From contig JAWQUS010000008.1 of NCBI GenBank assembly GCA_036365455.1, positions 15,297,501 to 15,361,500 of the forward strand: 64,000 nucleotides of DNA, written 5' to 3'. The position numbers were made by a program, and so were the translations under genes. How positions within the stretch are numbered: the stretch's first letter is position 1; each line of letters opens with the position of its first letter. This DNA is from Macrosoma leucophasiata. Taxonomy: Eukaryota; Arthropoda; Insecta; Lepidoptera; Hedylidae. The notes below the pieces were generated by a model. The model was not told the origin of the DNA. It was given only the letters and a program-made list of their open reading frames with translations, and did not search any database. Shown here one piece after another: positions 44,938-55,211 of this stretch.

Positions 44938-45117
44938 TCGCAGCACATGATGTGGGTACAGCACTGTTGTGGGGTGTACCTTTTTGGAAGAATTTTGTCT
45001 TAGACTGAAGGGATGATGATGGTTCCATGTCATAAGCGGTGCTTGTCACCCTAAATGAATAAATGAATTTCTGATTCTGATGGTAAGTTTCATGAACTAA
45101 CAAAACCAAAGATTTCA

Positions 45118-45297
45118 ATAAGGCATTACCAGTTGTCGTCTGAGGCCGAAGCTGTTACGCTTCTGTGCCGGAAATTACGGGGCTGTACATTACAACCTGT
45201 TTATAAATTATAACCTTTTAGCGGCAAGCAGATTAAGGTAATGCCTACCGCATTATCCTTCTACTTGCCTACGCCCTCGAGCTCCGTCACTGGAGCA
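45118..45297 (-). repeat. Family B partial copy
   Basis: CCGGAAATTACGGGGCTGTA, TTTTAGCGGCAAGCAGATTA, CTCGAGCTCCGTCACTGGAG. The Family G repeat joins it directly at 45302. Confidence 0.7.
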
Positions 45298-45301
45298 TTA
45301 G

Positions 45302-45508
45302 CACACCGCGGACACTCCGCCAAAATTCTATACAAACGCTTAATTTGGTCTCTATTACACAGACATCAATCAGTGACGTGCATGTACACGTGCACCTATG
45401 TGCGTAGCACGTAGAGAATACCAAACGTCGCCCATAAGAGGTTGGGTGAGGCGGGGTAATCGGGCGGGACGTCGAAGTGTCCATTCTATATTATTACATA
45501 TTCTCGGG
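45302..45508. repeat. Family G interspersed repeat, copy 2
   Basis: CACACCGCGGACACTCCGCC to CGGGCGGGACGTCGAAGTG and TATTATTACATATTCTC. A possible short duplication GCATTA lies on each side. Confidence 0.7.
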
Positions 45509-45575
45509 CATTACAGCGCTGGCGTTCAGGAGTTGTTATTTAGGCTAGTCAAAGAGCGTGAAACACAGATTTATT

Positions 45576-45826
45576 TTTTATGTAACGAAGGTGGTAAACA
45601 AGCTTGCAGTTCATATGGATATAAAGTGACGACTGTAGCCTATAGACATCTACACAAAAACCAGAAATCAAAATGCTAATGCCTTGCCACCCGTGAGACC
45701 TTAGTTGTTATGTCTCTGTGACAGTTATTACGGGGCCATACATTACCTTCTAAATGGAACACGATAGTGCTGTACAGTACCATTTGGGGGCAGATAGTTT
45801 AGGTAATGCGGTGGTGCCTACCGCCC
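45576..45826 (-). repeat. Family B copy
   Basis: GGTGGTAAACAAGCTTGCAG, GACTGTAGCCTATAGACATC, ACACGATAGTGCTGTACAGT, GGTAATGCGGTGGTGCCTAC. Confidence 0.75.
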
Positions 45827-46407
45827 CCCCTAACACCAGCGTATCAAGCGTAACAGTTAATCAAAAAAACTCGACTTAAAGTACACCCTAATATCTTTGA
45901 GTACACCATCCACTGTCCTGCCTACCTGCCTAGCATTCCTGCAATAGTCCTAATACTTCGCATATATTATGTACCTTCCTGTCGTGTTACAATTATTCAA
46001 TAATCATATTAATATAATTAATATACCTATATTATAATGTAATTGGATAACCGCCGTTGCGGTTATCCAATAACATTGCTATTACGTTATTTTGTTTTTT
46101 ATTTAACTGAACCTCATAAATTTAGGCGGTTTTATTTGATGTTTACTGAATATTTACAACACGACTGGGATATGTGGGCTAGTGGAGTATCAGCAGGAAT
46201 ATTGCAGAGTGCAAGGCAGAAGGTGAATGATATACCTACCTACCTACTTACTTTAAGAAACGAAGTCTGATGTTTAAATCGATTTCAAAGTTCAATGGTA
46301 CCAGAGACAAATCTTTCGTAGCAGTATTATTTTAATCAATTTTCAATATGTTATGTTTTGACCTACACGCCTATGTTACTCGAAAGTATAGGTAAGTAGG
46401 TACATTA
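45827..46407. other. Gene-less stretch
   Basis: Contains a perfect 13 bp-arm hairpin at 46042-46071 (ATTGGATAACCGC, loop CGTT). No gene. Confidence 0.45.
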
Positions 46408-46628
46408 ATTCATGCATACATACCTACATAAACACCCACAATTCGCCGGTTACATTATAGAGTCGTATGAGGTGAGCATATTGGCATTCACCAGGCACAT
46501 TAACAAACCATTACCAAACTCCGTCTGAAATATTGGAGTTATTCTGAAATTAAAAAAATGCCTTCGATCTAACACTCGAATCCGGAACCTGAGAGTATTG
46601 CATTAATGGTCTGGAACCACGAGGCCAG
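46408..46628 (-). repeat. Family A SINE, degenerate copy
   Basis: AACACCCACAATTCGCCGGT, AACACTCGAATCCGGAACCT and GGTCTGGAACCACGAGGC keep the SINE's order in minus orientation. Confidence 0.55.
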
Positions 46629-47534
46629 GTTTAAAGACCAAATATTAAAAGATTTTGAAAGTATAACTTTGAAATAAAATTGGAAAACATAAGTTTGTTT
46701 GCTAATATCCTGGACATATAATTCATAAAATAATAACTACAGTCGCCAGCCTTGTTTTCGTCGACTATTGCCAACAAAAACCTAGATTATTAAGCAAGTA
46801 ACCTGATTGTCTTCGAAGTGTGTAAAGCAAAGCTGTTATATAAGTGTTTTGAGATAATCAGGGTGTGTGTCGACAAGTGCATATAATTACACGCATAGCA
46901 TCGCACGGTAGGAAAATAATCACTCGCAAAGCATTATTAGGTATATTAACAATGTAAACACCAATCGAACTCCGGATAAACAAAGAATGACAATTATCAT
47001 AAAAATGCAATTATCATTCTTAGTAGTAATCATAACAAAAATAAATATAGGCACTGTAACTTTAAATGCACTGTCGATTAACAAACACTTGACTTTTATT
47101 GTAATTAATTATCTTATAAATAGGTACTATCTTCATACTAATTTTACTTTTTATGAATGATGCTCACCGTATAATTTTAATCATGGCTTTGAATGTATCT
47201 CCATCTATAACAAAACATCCTTGTATCTGTAGAATTAAGCCTATTTCCAGAATCAATGTGCTTAAATTCTATAACAAACACTTAATCGAATATATGATAC
47301 CTTTTGTCAGCACTTATCGCGATCGGTATAAACTTTAATGGTTGCATGTAAACTTACGCCGCACGAACCTCTCGCGGCGACTTACCCCCCCTGCACAGCC
47401 CCACCAAGTTAAAGAAACACCTTTCTACCTCACAGTGCCCAATATCTTCCACCTTTCTAATATAGCCGGGTTAACCAGGTTAGTAGGGATGAATCAAGGG
47501 GCAGTATTGTGCAATTGTTGGATACATGATGGCG
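46629..47534. other. Upstream region of the VPV-rich gene
   Basis: AT-rich; no other gene seen. Regulatory sites of the downstream gene presumably lie here, but I cannot name one. Confidence 0.4.
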
Positions 47535-47629
47535 TATATAAGACTGTGGAAGGTTGAGGAAAGACAGAAAGCCAGCAAGTCTCAGCAGGCCAAGTGTATC
47601 ACAGAATCAGTCCAGCAAACCATAGCAAG
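47535..47629 (+). promoter_or_regulatory. TATA promoter and 5' UTR of the VPV-rich gene
   Basis: TATATAAG at 47535-47542 (within GGCGTATATAAGACTGTGG) lies about 90 bp before the start codon, so transcription likely begins near 47565-47575. A strong TATA box and a tiny first coding exon are typical of insect cuticle genes. Confidence 0.65.
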
Positions 47630-47647
47630 ATGTACGCGAAACTCGCT
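47630..47647 (+). CDS. VPV-rich gene exon 1
   Basis: Six codons, MYAKLA, then donor GTACGT. Confidence 0.75.
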
Positions 47648-50600
47648 GTACGTGTTTCATTTAGCTTTGTTTTGTAATTTAGTTTACTCGCATACATAAA
47701 TACACTACAATTAATAAATCAAGTCAGTCTAGTCGTAAATTAATCTAGTGTCATCAAAATACAAATAATTGATAAGTGATCTTTTGTTGCAGCTCGTTGC
47801 CCTCTTGGTCGCCGTAGTTGTTGCATCGCCTACTCCCGGAGGTGGCGGACAGTAAGTTTCATCATTTTTAATTATTTATCTCATCTCGATCATTTTGGAT
47901 ACAAAGGAGATCCACGACCAGTCCTAAGGCAAAAAATGTATCGTTGGTGTCTCAAAAAGCATAACGGCATGAAAAAGCTAAAATAAAGATTATATTTTTT
48001 TATAATGCATTTAATAATATTTATAATGGGGTGTATGTTTTTATGTAATTAGTACTTTTCGGTTTCCGGTCAATAAGTCCGCCATATAAAATGTGGATAT
48101 CAAACATTTGTACCTGCTGTCTTGGTGAAATAATGGCGTTTGTAACACATTATATGTACTTGAAAAACTCATACTTACCATTTCAAGTGACTTTTTCGTT
48201 CCATTTAGACAAACCTAACCTCAAAATAGGAATTTTCATTTAAAAATCATCTCAGTAGTACCATTATATTTTTGTTCCATCTTTTTGTAAAATATATCAT
48301 TGAGTTGATTAAGGTAATATACACTATATATAATAGCACTATAATAGCGACACCAATATTCTGAGTCTGAGGCATTTTGTCCGTAGTGTTGTGAGCGATC
48401 TCCTTATTGAGTGCGCCTTATCTTTGTATCAAGTTATTGTTACTAATGAGTGTATACAGAAATATTTATATACACTCATAAAAAAAATCGGATCTCAAAG
48501 ATGGTAGGTACAAAAATTAATTTCAGTTTATTTTTTTAAGAGCCTCTCGAGACATTTCTTAAGTCCCTCTAATTGGCGAACTTTAAGACGCAGCTTATTA
48601 TAAAATTTCATAGTAAACATTTTCACGTTTATGTACTTCAATGAACAGAGATGAGTAGTTTTAGTTTTCATAGAACCAATCAATTCTTCAATCTTTGGAG
48701 TACCTACGGTTCGCAGTAGCAGATCTTCGTCTCTTCATTGTTATCATGTTCCTTTCGGTTTTTATATTAAGAACTGTTTACCATTTTGTGCCATTTACAA
48801 ATTCATTCCATTAACAAATTCACAGTTAGCAACTGGCCATTTATTTTTTTAAAGAAAAAATGGAAAGTTAATTCCCTTCAGACTTCAGGCGAGACTCGAA
48901 CTCGCGGCCATTGGAAATCTAGTCCAGTCGCTCTTACAACTGAGTTACCGAAGTCCACACCCGAAAAATCTTTTTGTTTCCAGTTTTGTTGTTGCGAAAA
49001 TTAATATAAAAACCGGCCAAGTGCGAGTTCGTCTCGCGTGGTGAGGGTTCCGTAATTTATATAAATATTTTCGAAAACATTACAGATTTAAAATGCAGGG
49101 ACATAGCGGTTACGGTGGTACCGGCAGAGGGGGTTATATTATTAAGAATTTTCGATTTAATTTGAATACTCAAACTTCTTATATGTTTTCGAGTAATCTA
49201 TAGGCAAAGAACTATTTCCCATATTTTTTTCAAAATTTTAAGTTCAGTAGTTTCGGAGATAGGGGAGGGGGAATGGTCAATTTTCGTCGTTTTTCTTTAA
49301 TAACTTCAAATATGTTTATGCAAAAATTATAAAAAAATATACCTGAGATGCTGACAACAACCTCTTTCATTTGATATGTCACACGACACAGTTTACGAAT
49401 TATTTTTTTAAAATTTTCTGATTAACCCCCCGGAAGTGGCCCCCCTGTTTAAAATTTATTATTTTACTTGACGTGTTCATCTTTGGGTCACCAATTAACA
49501 TATATTCATCAAATTTCAACTCACTCGGTCGAGTAGTTTTGGAGCAAATTGGCTGTGACAGACGGACAGACAGACAGACAGACGCACGAGTGATCCTATA
49601 AGGGTTCCTTTTTTCCTTTTAAGGTACGGAACCCTAAAAACAACTGACCATTTAGCGTTGAAAATGAAAGTCGTCAGTCTAAATTAACGAACGATGATAT
49701 TTGTTTAAAGATGAGTAAAATAGACCTTTAACACGTAACTATACAAGACTACCATCATTAGAAGTTATATTTCGATCCTAATATTTAGGTTGGGGAAAAA
49801 GTTTCTTCGCATTTTTTAAGATAATTCAAAACATTTTTTAAAATAGTTTATTCAAATTTAACTAAAGTATGTATGTACCATTTTGTTCGATAACCTTTTG
49901 CCATCTTGAAGGTAGGGACATGATCCCATTGCTATAAAAATTTTGGGACTTCTCATCAAAATACCGCGACAAGTGGATTTGGCAGTCCTCTCGTGATGTT
50001 AACCTAACATTACATAAAGAATTCTGAAGAGACCGAAACAGGTGGAAATCTGAAGGTGCAAGGTCAGGACTATACGGCGGATGCATTAACACCTCCCAGC
50101 CAAACTCTCTTAATTTTTGCTGAGTGGCTATAGATGTGTGAGGTCTAGCGTAATCATGATGAAACACCACACCCCTTCTGTTGATCAATTCCGGCCGCTT
50201 TCTCTCAACTTCTTGCTTTAATCTCATCAGTTGTTCGCAGTAGAGTTCAGAATCGATAGTCCTGCCTGGTGGTAATAGCTCATAATGAATAATGCCCTTC
50301 CAATCCCACCACACACACAACATCACCTTATTGCGAGTTAACCCGGGTTTCGCCACAGTCTGTGAAGCCTGACCGGCCTTTGACCACGACCTTTTTCTCA
50401 CGTTCTTGTCGTACGTGATCCACTTTTCATCACCAGTTATCAGCTTCGTCATAAATGATTCGGTTTCATTACGTCGTAATAAAGAATCACAAATGAGTAC
50501 ACGGTTCATTAGGTTTCTTTTAGTGAGCTCGTGAGGTACCCAAATATCGAACTTTTTTTTGTACCCAGTTTTTTTCAAATGCGCCAAAACTGTTTTGTGA

Positions 50601-53600
50601 TCAATTCTCAGTTCTTCAGCTACGTCGTAACTACTGATATGTCGATCTTGCTCCACTATTTCAAAAATGGCATCCATTTTATCCGTAATAGGGCGACCAG
50701 AGCGAGGTGCATCTTTGACATCAAAATTTCCGGATTGAAAACGCTTAAACCAAATTTGTGCTACTCTCACAGACACTGCACTAGGTCCATAAACATCGCA
50801 AAAATGTTTGCGCGGCTTGCGTTGCATTTTTACCTTTTTTGTAGTAAAATTTTAAAATGTATCTAATTTCTTCATTAGATTCACTCATGTTGACAGTACG
50901 AAAAACAAATGAAAATCAAACATTTGCCTAATTTAAATTTGGAATTATGTTCTTTAAAACTTTAACTTTCAATGATACCAAAACCAGCCTGATACAAATA
51001 CTACAGCAAAAGAGATTTTATTACAAGTTCATACATACTATAATGCGAAAAGACTTTTTCCCCAACCTATTATTACGAGTAATCTTATTGTTAAAAAGGT
51101 TCTATCAAAAGAACAGCAACATACGAAACTAACTTCACGCCTGTTATCCCCGAAGGGGTAGGCAGAGGTAAATGCATGTATTCAATCACACATGACATAA
51201 GGTTAGATTTTTGGCCCATGTAACAGGTGGTGAGCCTGTTGACATCTCCGGGCATTACCAGACTCTGAGGTACGGGGAAACTTCCATAAAATGGAAAAAT
51301 CTCAATAGAACCAGAGATTAAGGATTTTACACCGTAATATCTGATAGACCCCGACCCGGGAGTCGAACCCAGGACTCCAGCGTAGTATTAGTGGTCTGCT
51401 ACCACTAGTCTACTGAGGCAGTTAAAACAACAAGAAATGTTTATTATAACTTAAATTCTATGTAATAAAAAATAATGTTATTATAGTGATAGGTAACCTT
51501 AAACTTAAAATGTTAGACTCATTTTAATCAAAAGTTACACATTTTGTTACACACACTACAGTAACTTGCCATAAAAACAATGTCGTAACAACGCGTTAGA
51601 CTCTAGAATATCGAATGATGTAGTATTTAAAGAAAGCAAATGACATGGTATTCAACGCGATATTTAAGTCAGTCTATCGTCACCCGTAACTGTTTCGCAT
51701 AATCCTAGTAGTGAAAGGCAGGTTTCCGATGGGTTTATTTATTAATGCCTACCGGCATCTCCTCCGGGTCCTTACGTAATTTAACCGTAAATGTTAAGAA
51801 TACAGATTAAATGTTGACCAAACGATAGAGGCAATGTGTGTTAGTACGTTGCATTTGATGTAAAATAACATTGCGAATGTTTGATGTTGTAGAACTAATT
51901 AATATGATAATTTCTGTGATAGGCACATCCATTTTAGATGTCTAAAATGTGAAGGTATACAATTTTATTCAATCATTACTATTGATAGATTTCACCAATA
52001 TGAATCACACTAGAATGGTGAAGCATTTTTTGCAATAAATTGGCTCAGGCGTCGCCTACTGCCTTGTGTGACGAGCGAGCGCATAACCAGAAAATATGTG
52101 TGAATTCAGACGCGTTATTAATTTATCAAAGTAAAATATAATGATTTTATGAAATCTAAGAATGTCACATAATATTAATACTTTTTACAATTATGTACTA
52201 GTAACATAATATTGCATATGTATTTTTTTTAAAGCGGCGGGTATTATACCTCTTGAATAAAATGGTTACGAAGATTATTTATATTATTGGAAGTGAGATG
52301 GGTTCCTGGCTAACTTTCTGTAATATAAATGGACGGACTACCAAAACTCGCAAATTATTATAGTATTTAATAAGTAACTACCACAGTGTTAAAATATTGA
52401 TATACCAATTTTTGTCAATAGTCTATATTCTTAAATATTACGATAATATACTGCCAAAAACATTCTGGAAATATAGAGAAGAAAGGATGAAAAGCTATGA
52501 CATCTCTATACGAGTGATATTCTGAACTTATAATAATTTAATAAATACTTATAAAGAATTGACTGCAATGTAAGAGACGGGTTCCGTTATTACTTACATC
52601 ATAACAGTGCAAGATGATTAATTGGAGTGTAAAGCGTGCTTATCTAATTACTTTGAAATGTATACACTTAACTATTGAAGACTCTAGCTCCTATAATGAC
52701 ATAGCTGTAGTTATCGGCAAGACGTAAAAAGTGATAGTCAGTACTCATCTACATTAATATTACAAAGCTTAATATTATAAAGCTGAAGAGTTTGCTTGTT
52801 TATTTGAACGCGCTAATCTCAGGAACTACTGGTCCGATTTGAAAAATTCTTTCAGTGTTAGATAGCCCATTTATAAACGCTATAGGAGAGGGTAGGTAAC
52901 ATTGAACCCGCGCGAAGCCGGGCCGGCCCCTAGTAAATAATATAATTAAATGCAAGATCGTAATCATTATTCTCGTGATGCTTTCAATGTGTAATAATGT
53001 AATGCTTATGGCACTTTCGAATGATACAAAATTTGCACAAATTAACACCAGGGAGAGAAAGAGTTATGTTTTTCATCATCATTTTAATATCATTATTATC
53101 CGGTGAGATACAATATCATGTGTTCACTATTAGCTAAGTACATCGTTATTCAATCATCTCGATGATGGTCTGATTTCTCTTTCAAAAAAATAATCCACTT
53201 CCACATAATAATACGATTTATCTCACAGGTTAACTGGCAAAAATTGCATGCGAGAGGCATAATAATTTTGTCGTTACATATGATTTTGGACTTAGTAGAT
53301 CGATTTCTCTTAACGCTTATACGACTGTATATGGTTTCAATTGGAAACATTATAAGGTGTAGTTCCAACAATTGCAGCTTTCGCTAGCGTTACGGGAAAC
53401 GGATGATTTACTTGCGGAACGCACTATTGCTCATGTAACTCGATGCAATCGTCGTGTAATGTGGCCCCGTTCACATTATTACGGGCTGTGATTTATAGTG
53501 GTCTTAAATTAAAGTTGTTTATCGAAACAGTCAGCAGATATTTGCAGTCATCTTTACTACCTACGTTTTACAACCTTATTATTATATAGTCGTTAGGAAA

Positions 53601-54119
53601 GCATAATTCCGATTATTTGACTCATTAGAACTGTTATTCATTTAATTATATGATCAAACGCAATAATACGGTACATTTCCATGAACTGGATTTATTTAAC
53701 TGTTGTTCAATTCCGGTGGTTTTTAGGAATAACACAGATCCCATTCTCTGCTATCTTTTTCTATCAACTATCCCCATACGTAGTAAAGGATGTACATCGA
53801 CCGTATCCTAAAATAGTATTTTGTATTTTTTTACAGCAAACACGTAACCATCCACGTACCATACAAGGTGCACACCATCCATCACCACCACGTCTCCAAG
53901 GTGCACGTGCCTGTCCACGTGCCCGTGGTGAAGGAGGTGCCCGTCATCAAGGAGGTGCCTGTGTACCAGCACGTGCCTGTGCCTATCATCAAGCACATCC
54001 CAGTGCCTGTGATTAAGAAGGTGGAGGTTGAGAAGCAGGTCTTCGTGCCGGTGCACAGCCACCACGAGGAGGAGCACCATGGTTGGGAGAGCGAGTCGCT
54101 GTCGCATGGCTGGAACTGA
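47630..54119 (+). CDS. Secreted Val-Pro-Val/His-rich cuticle-like protein, 3 exons
   Basis: Coding exons 47630-47647, 47793-47851 and 53837-54119 join in phase to 119 residues. The N-terminus MYAKLALVALLVAVVVASPT is a clear signal peptide, probably cut after VVA. The mature protein starts with a glycine run, then HHHH, then VPV-type units alternating with Lys/His/Glu (HVPVHVPVVKEVPV, YQHVPVPIIKHIPVPV), and ends with SHHEEEHHGW and SLSHGWN. Very short first exon, signal peptide split by intron 1, and hydrophobic short repeats resemble insect cuticular or other extracellular matrix proteins. There is no chitin-binding R&R consensus, so a structural role is inferred. Exon 3 is GC-rich and codon-biased, suggesting high expression. 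Intron 2 (about 6 kb) holds a mariner and several other repeats. Confidence 0.82.
47793..47851 (+). CDS. VPV-rich gene exon 2
   Basis: LVALLVAVVVASPTPGGGG; acceptor TTTTGTTGCAG, donor GTAAGT. Confidence 0.82.
47852..48847. other. Intron 2 of the VPV-rich gene, first part
   Basis: AT-rich, no recognised feature. Confidence 0.5.
48848..48968 (-). mobile_element. Family C tRNA-like SINE head
   Basis: CTTCAGGCGAGACTCGAACT and GTCGCTCTTACAACTGAGTT: complement of a tRNA-like unit with A- and B-boxes. The same flank (AAAGAAAAAATGGAAAG) occurs at 61339-61455, so it is a repeat, not a tRNA gene. Confidence 0.65.
49008..49640 (+). repeat. Dispersed repeat starting AAAACCGGCCAAGTGCGAG
   Basis: Starts AAAACCGGCCAAGTGCGAGT, then GGTGAGGGTTCCGTAA. 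Ends GACAGACAGACAGACAGACG, CACGAGTGATCCTATAAGGG and GTACGGAACCCTAAAAA. I recognise it as a common lepidopteran repeat; GGTTCCGTA and TACGGAACC face each other at the two ends. Autonomous source unknown to me. Confidence 0.7.
49788..51067 (-). mobile_element. Mariner transposon, near intact
   Basis: 1280 bp, between TA dinucleotides at 49786-49787 and 51068-51069. The terminal inverted repeats start GGTTGGGGAAAAAGT; the right end reads AAAGACTTTTTCCCCAACC. Contains the transposase remnant at 49862-50888. Size, ends and TA target are those of mariner elements. Lies in intron 2 of the VPV-rich gene, antisense to it. Confidence 0.92.
49862..50888 (-). pseudogene. Mariner transposase with a single frameshift
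   Basis: Cut-and-paste DDE transposase. The frame from ATG 50888 starts MSESNEEIRYILKFYYKKGK and goes out of frame near 50797-50812, within the first helix-turn-helix. From there one uninterrupted frame reaches the stop at 49862. In that 321-codon frame the second HTH (SSYDVAEELRIDHKTVLAHL), the linker WVPHEL, and the catalytic triad D133 (TGDEKWI), D224 (HHDYARPH) and D259 (SPDLAPSD) are present. The last two are 34 residues apart, as required for mariner (D,D34D). The usual HDNARPH is HDYARPH here. One indel is the only break I see, so the copy is young but probably inactive. Confidence 0.9.
51129..51421 (-). mobile_element. Family A tRNA-headed SINE (VPV-rich gene intron 2)
   Basis: ACTTCACGCCTGTTATCCCC and GAAGGGGTAGGCAGAGG at the left (3' end); GAGTCGAACCCAGGACTCCA and TACTGAGGCAG at the right (5' end). 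Confidence 0.8.
51422..52745. other. Intron 2 of the VPV-rich gene, later part
   Basis: AT-rich, nothing recognised. Confidence 0.5.
52746..52933 (+). mobile_element. Non-autonomous Helitron (VPV-rich gene intron 2)
   Basis: AATATTATAAAGCTGAAGAG, ACGCGCTAATCTCAGGAACT, then a GC-rich 3' end CGCGAAGCCGGGCCGGCCCC and TAG followed by T. Plus-strand copy of a common lepidopteran Helitron family. The 5' end is not sharply defined. Confidence 0.75.
52934..53836. other. End of intron 2 of the VPV-rich gene
   Basis: AT-rich; no feature besides the splice acceptor TTTTTTTACAG at its end. Confidence 0.5.
53837..54119 (+). CDS. VPV-rich gene exon 3
   Basis: Starts HKHVTIHVPYKVHTIHHHHV and ends SLSHGWN, TGA. 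Carries all VPV units. High GC at third codon positions, unlike the AT-rich flanks. The antisense strand is also open for about 99 codons, which follows from the composition. Confidence 0.85.
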
Positions 54120-54800
54120 TTATAGTATTTCGTAGTTTTAATTGTTTAAGGTATGTAATGACTCCTTACTGATAATAGTTTAATAATTACTTTTTATTTG
54201 TAAAAGTGGCAAGCTATCATACCTACAGTTTCATTCTTTGATATAATAACGGTGACAAACAAGCGTGTAGTTCACAGGGATGGTGAGTGTATGCTGCAGC
54301 CTATAGACATCTTCATAAAAACTGGATGTTTCAATGTAAATGTGTTGCTACTCGTAAACGATGATCAAATTATTATCAGGTATACGGTAGAGCTAAACCA
54401 ATAAGTGACAAATAGTGCTCACATCTTTGGGATTCCGACATTATGCAATACCAAAATAATTGCATTCGTTTTTATGTAGATAGATCTACATTAAATTGAA
54501 GCCAAAGATATGAAATGTTTAAAATTCTGTTTTATATTTTAACAATAAAACAGATTAAATATTATCTTTAGGTTTAAATCATCATCAAGCCCAAGCAAAT
54601 TGTTTCAATTAAACAAGTCTTTACGCTTACCTTAATAAAATTTTGTTTTTCTTTGTTCACAGTTACTTACTTTTAAGGACATCAGCACATCACAATTTCA
54701 TCATAATGATGACGAACATACCGATGATAATGAAGTACGTCACAACAATCAAGTTACCATTGTTCTACCGTATTGTAGAGAACCAAAGACAAAATAAATG
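54120..54800 (+). other. Probable 3' UTR of the VPV-rich gene
   Basis: AATAAA words at about 54544 and 54793. A plausible 3' UTR intron runs from GTATGT at 54151 to TTTGTTCACAG ending at 54661. A diverged Family B copy lies within at 54238-54360. The Tpc1-like gene starts its 3' end from the opposite side at 54987. Confidence 0.4.
54238..54360 (-). repeat. Family B, degenerate copy
   Basis: GACAAACAAGCGTGTAGTTC and GCTGCAGCCTATAGACATCT. Confidence 0.5.
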
Positions 54801-54986
54801 ATGTGTACACTGTTATTTTTAAAATTGTTTTTTTATTCTTTTCAACCACAATCTGAATTAAAACATTTTAAAACTGAAGATGTAGATAATTTCACGTAAG
54901 TATCACAATTACCAATTTCATAGTTACTAAATAATTTTTAATCGAAATCGAATATCAGCGAAAAGAATGTATACATAAGTAAAATT

Positions 54987-55211
54987 TCATCTAGGAAGGG
55001 ACTCTCTTATAAAGTAACACGCGAGTTCGTAGGAAGTAAACGCCAAAATACTTGTGACTTGTGTTTTGTACATGGAAACTCTCCATCCTCGATATAATCC
55101 CATCATGCCTTCCGACCTAATCATATTGCCAATACATTCGTACAATTTTTTGCATTTCACTAGATTCATCGAAGTACTCGGTGTACGGTATTTTCGGTTT
55201 TCTTTGTGGCT
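54987..55211 (-). CDS. Tpc1: Tpc1 exon 5 (terminal)
   Basis: Residues 250-323: SHKENRKYRTPSTSMNLVKC, then MIRSEGMMGLYRGWRVSMYK and ESLPR, TGA. The frame is open further upstream, but the acceptor CTTTGTTCACAG at 55212-55213 keeps phase with exon 4 and excludes repeat-derived sequence. Confidence 0.85.
   Translation of the reverse strand, partial: SHKENRKYRTPSTSMNLVKCKKLYECIGNMIRSEGMMGLYRGWRVSMYKTQVTSILAFTSYELACYFIRESLPR

Noticed and set aside
53808..54107. 99-codon minus-strand frame opposite the VPV-rich exon 3
   Set aside because: Complement of a GC-rich, codon-biased exon; the His/Val repeats of the sense strand force an open antisense frame.
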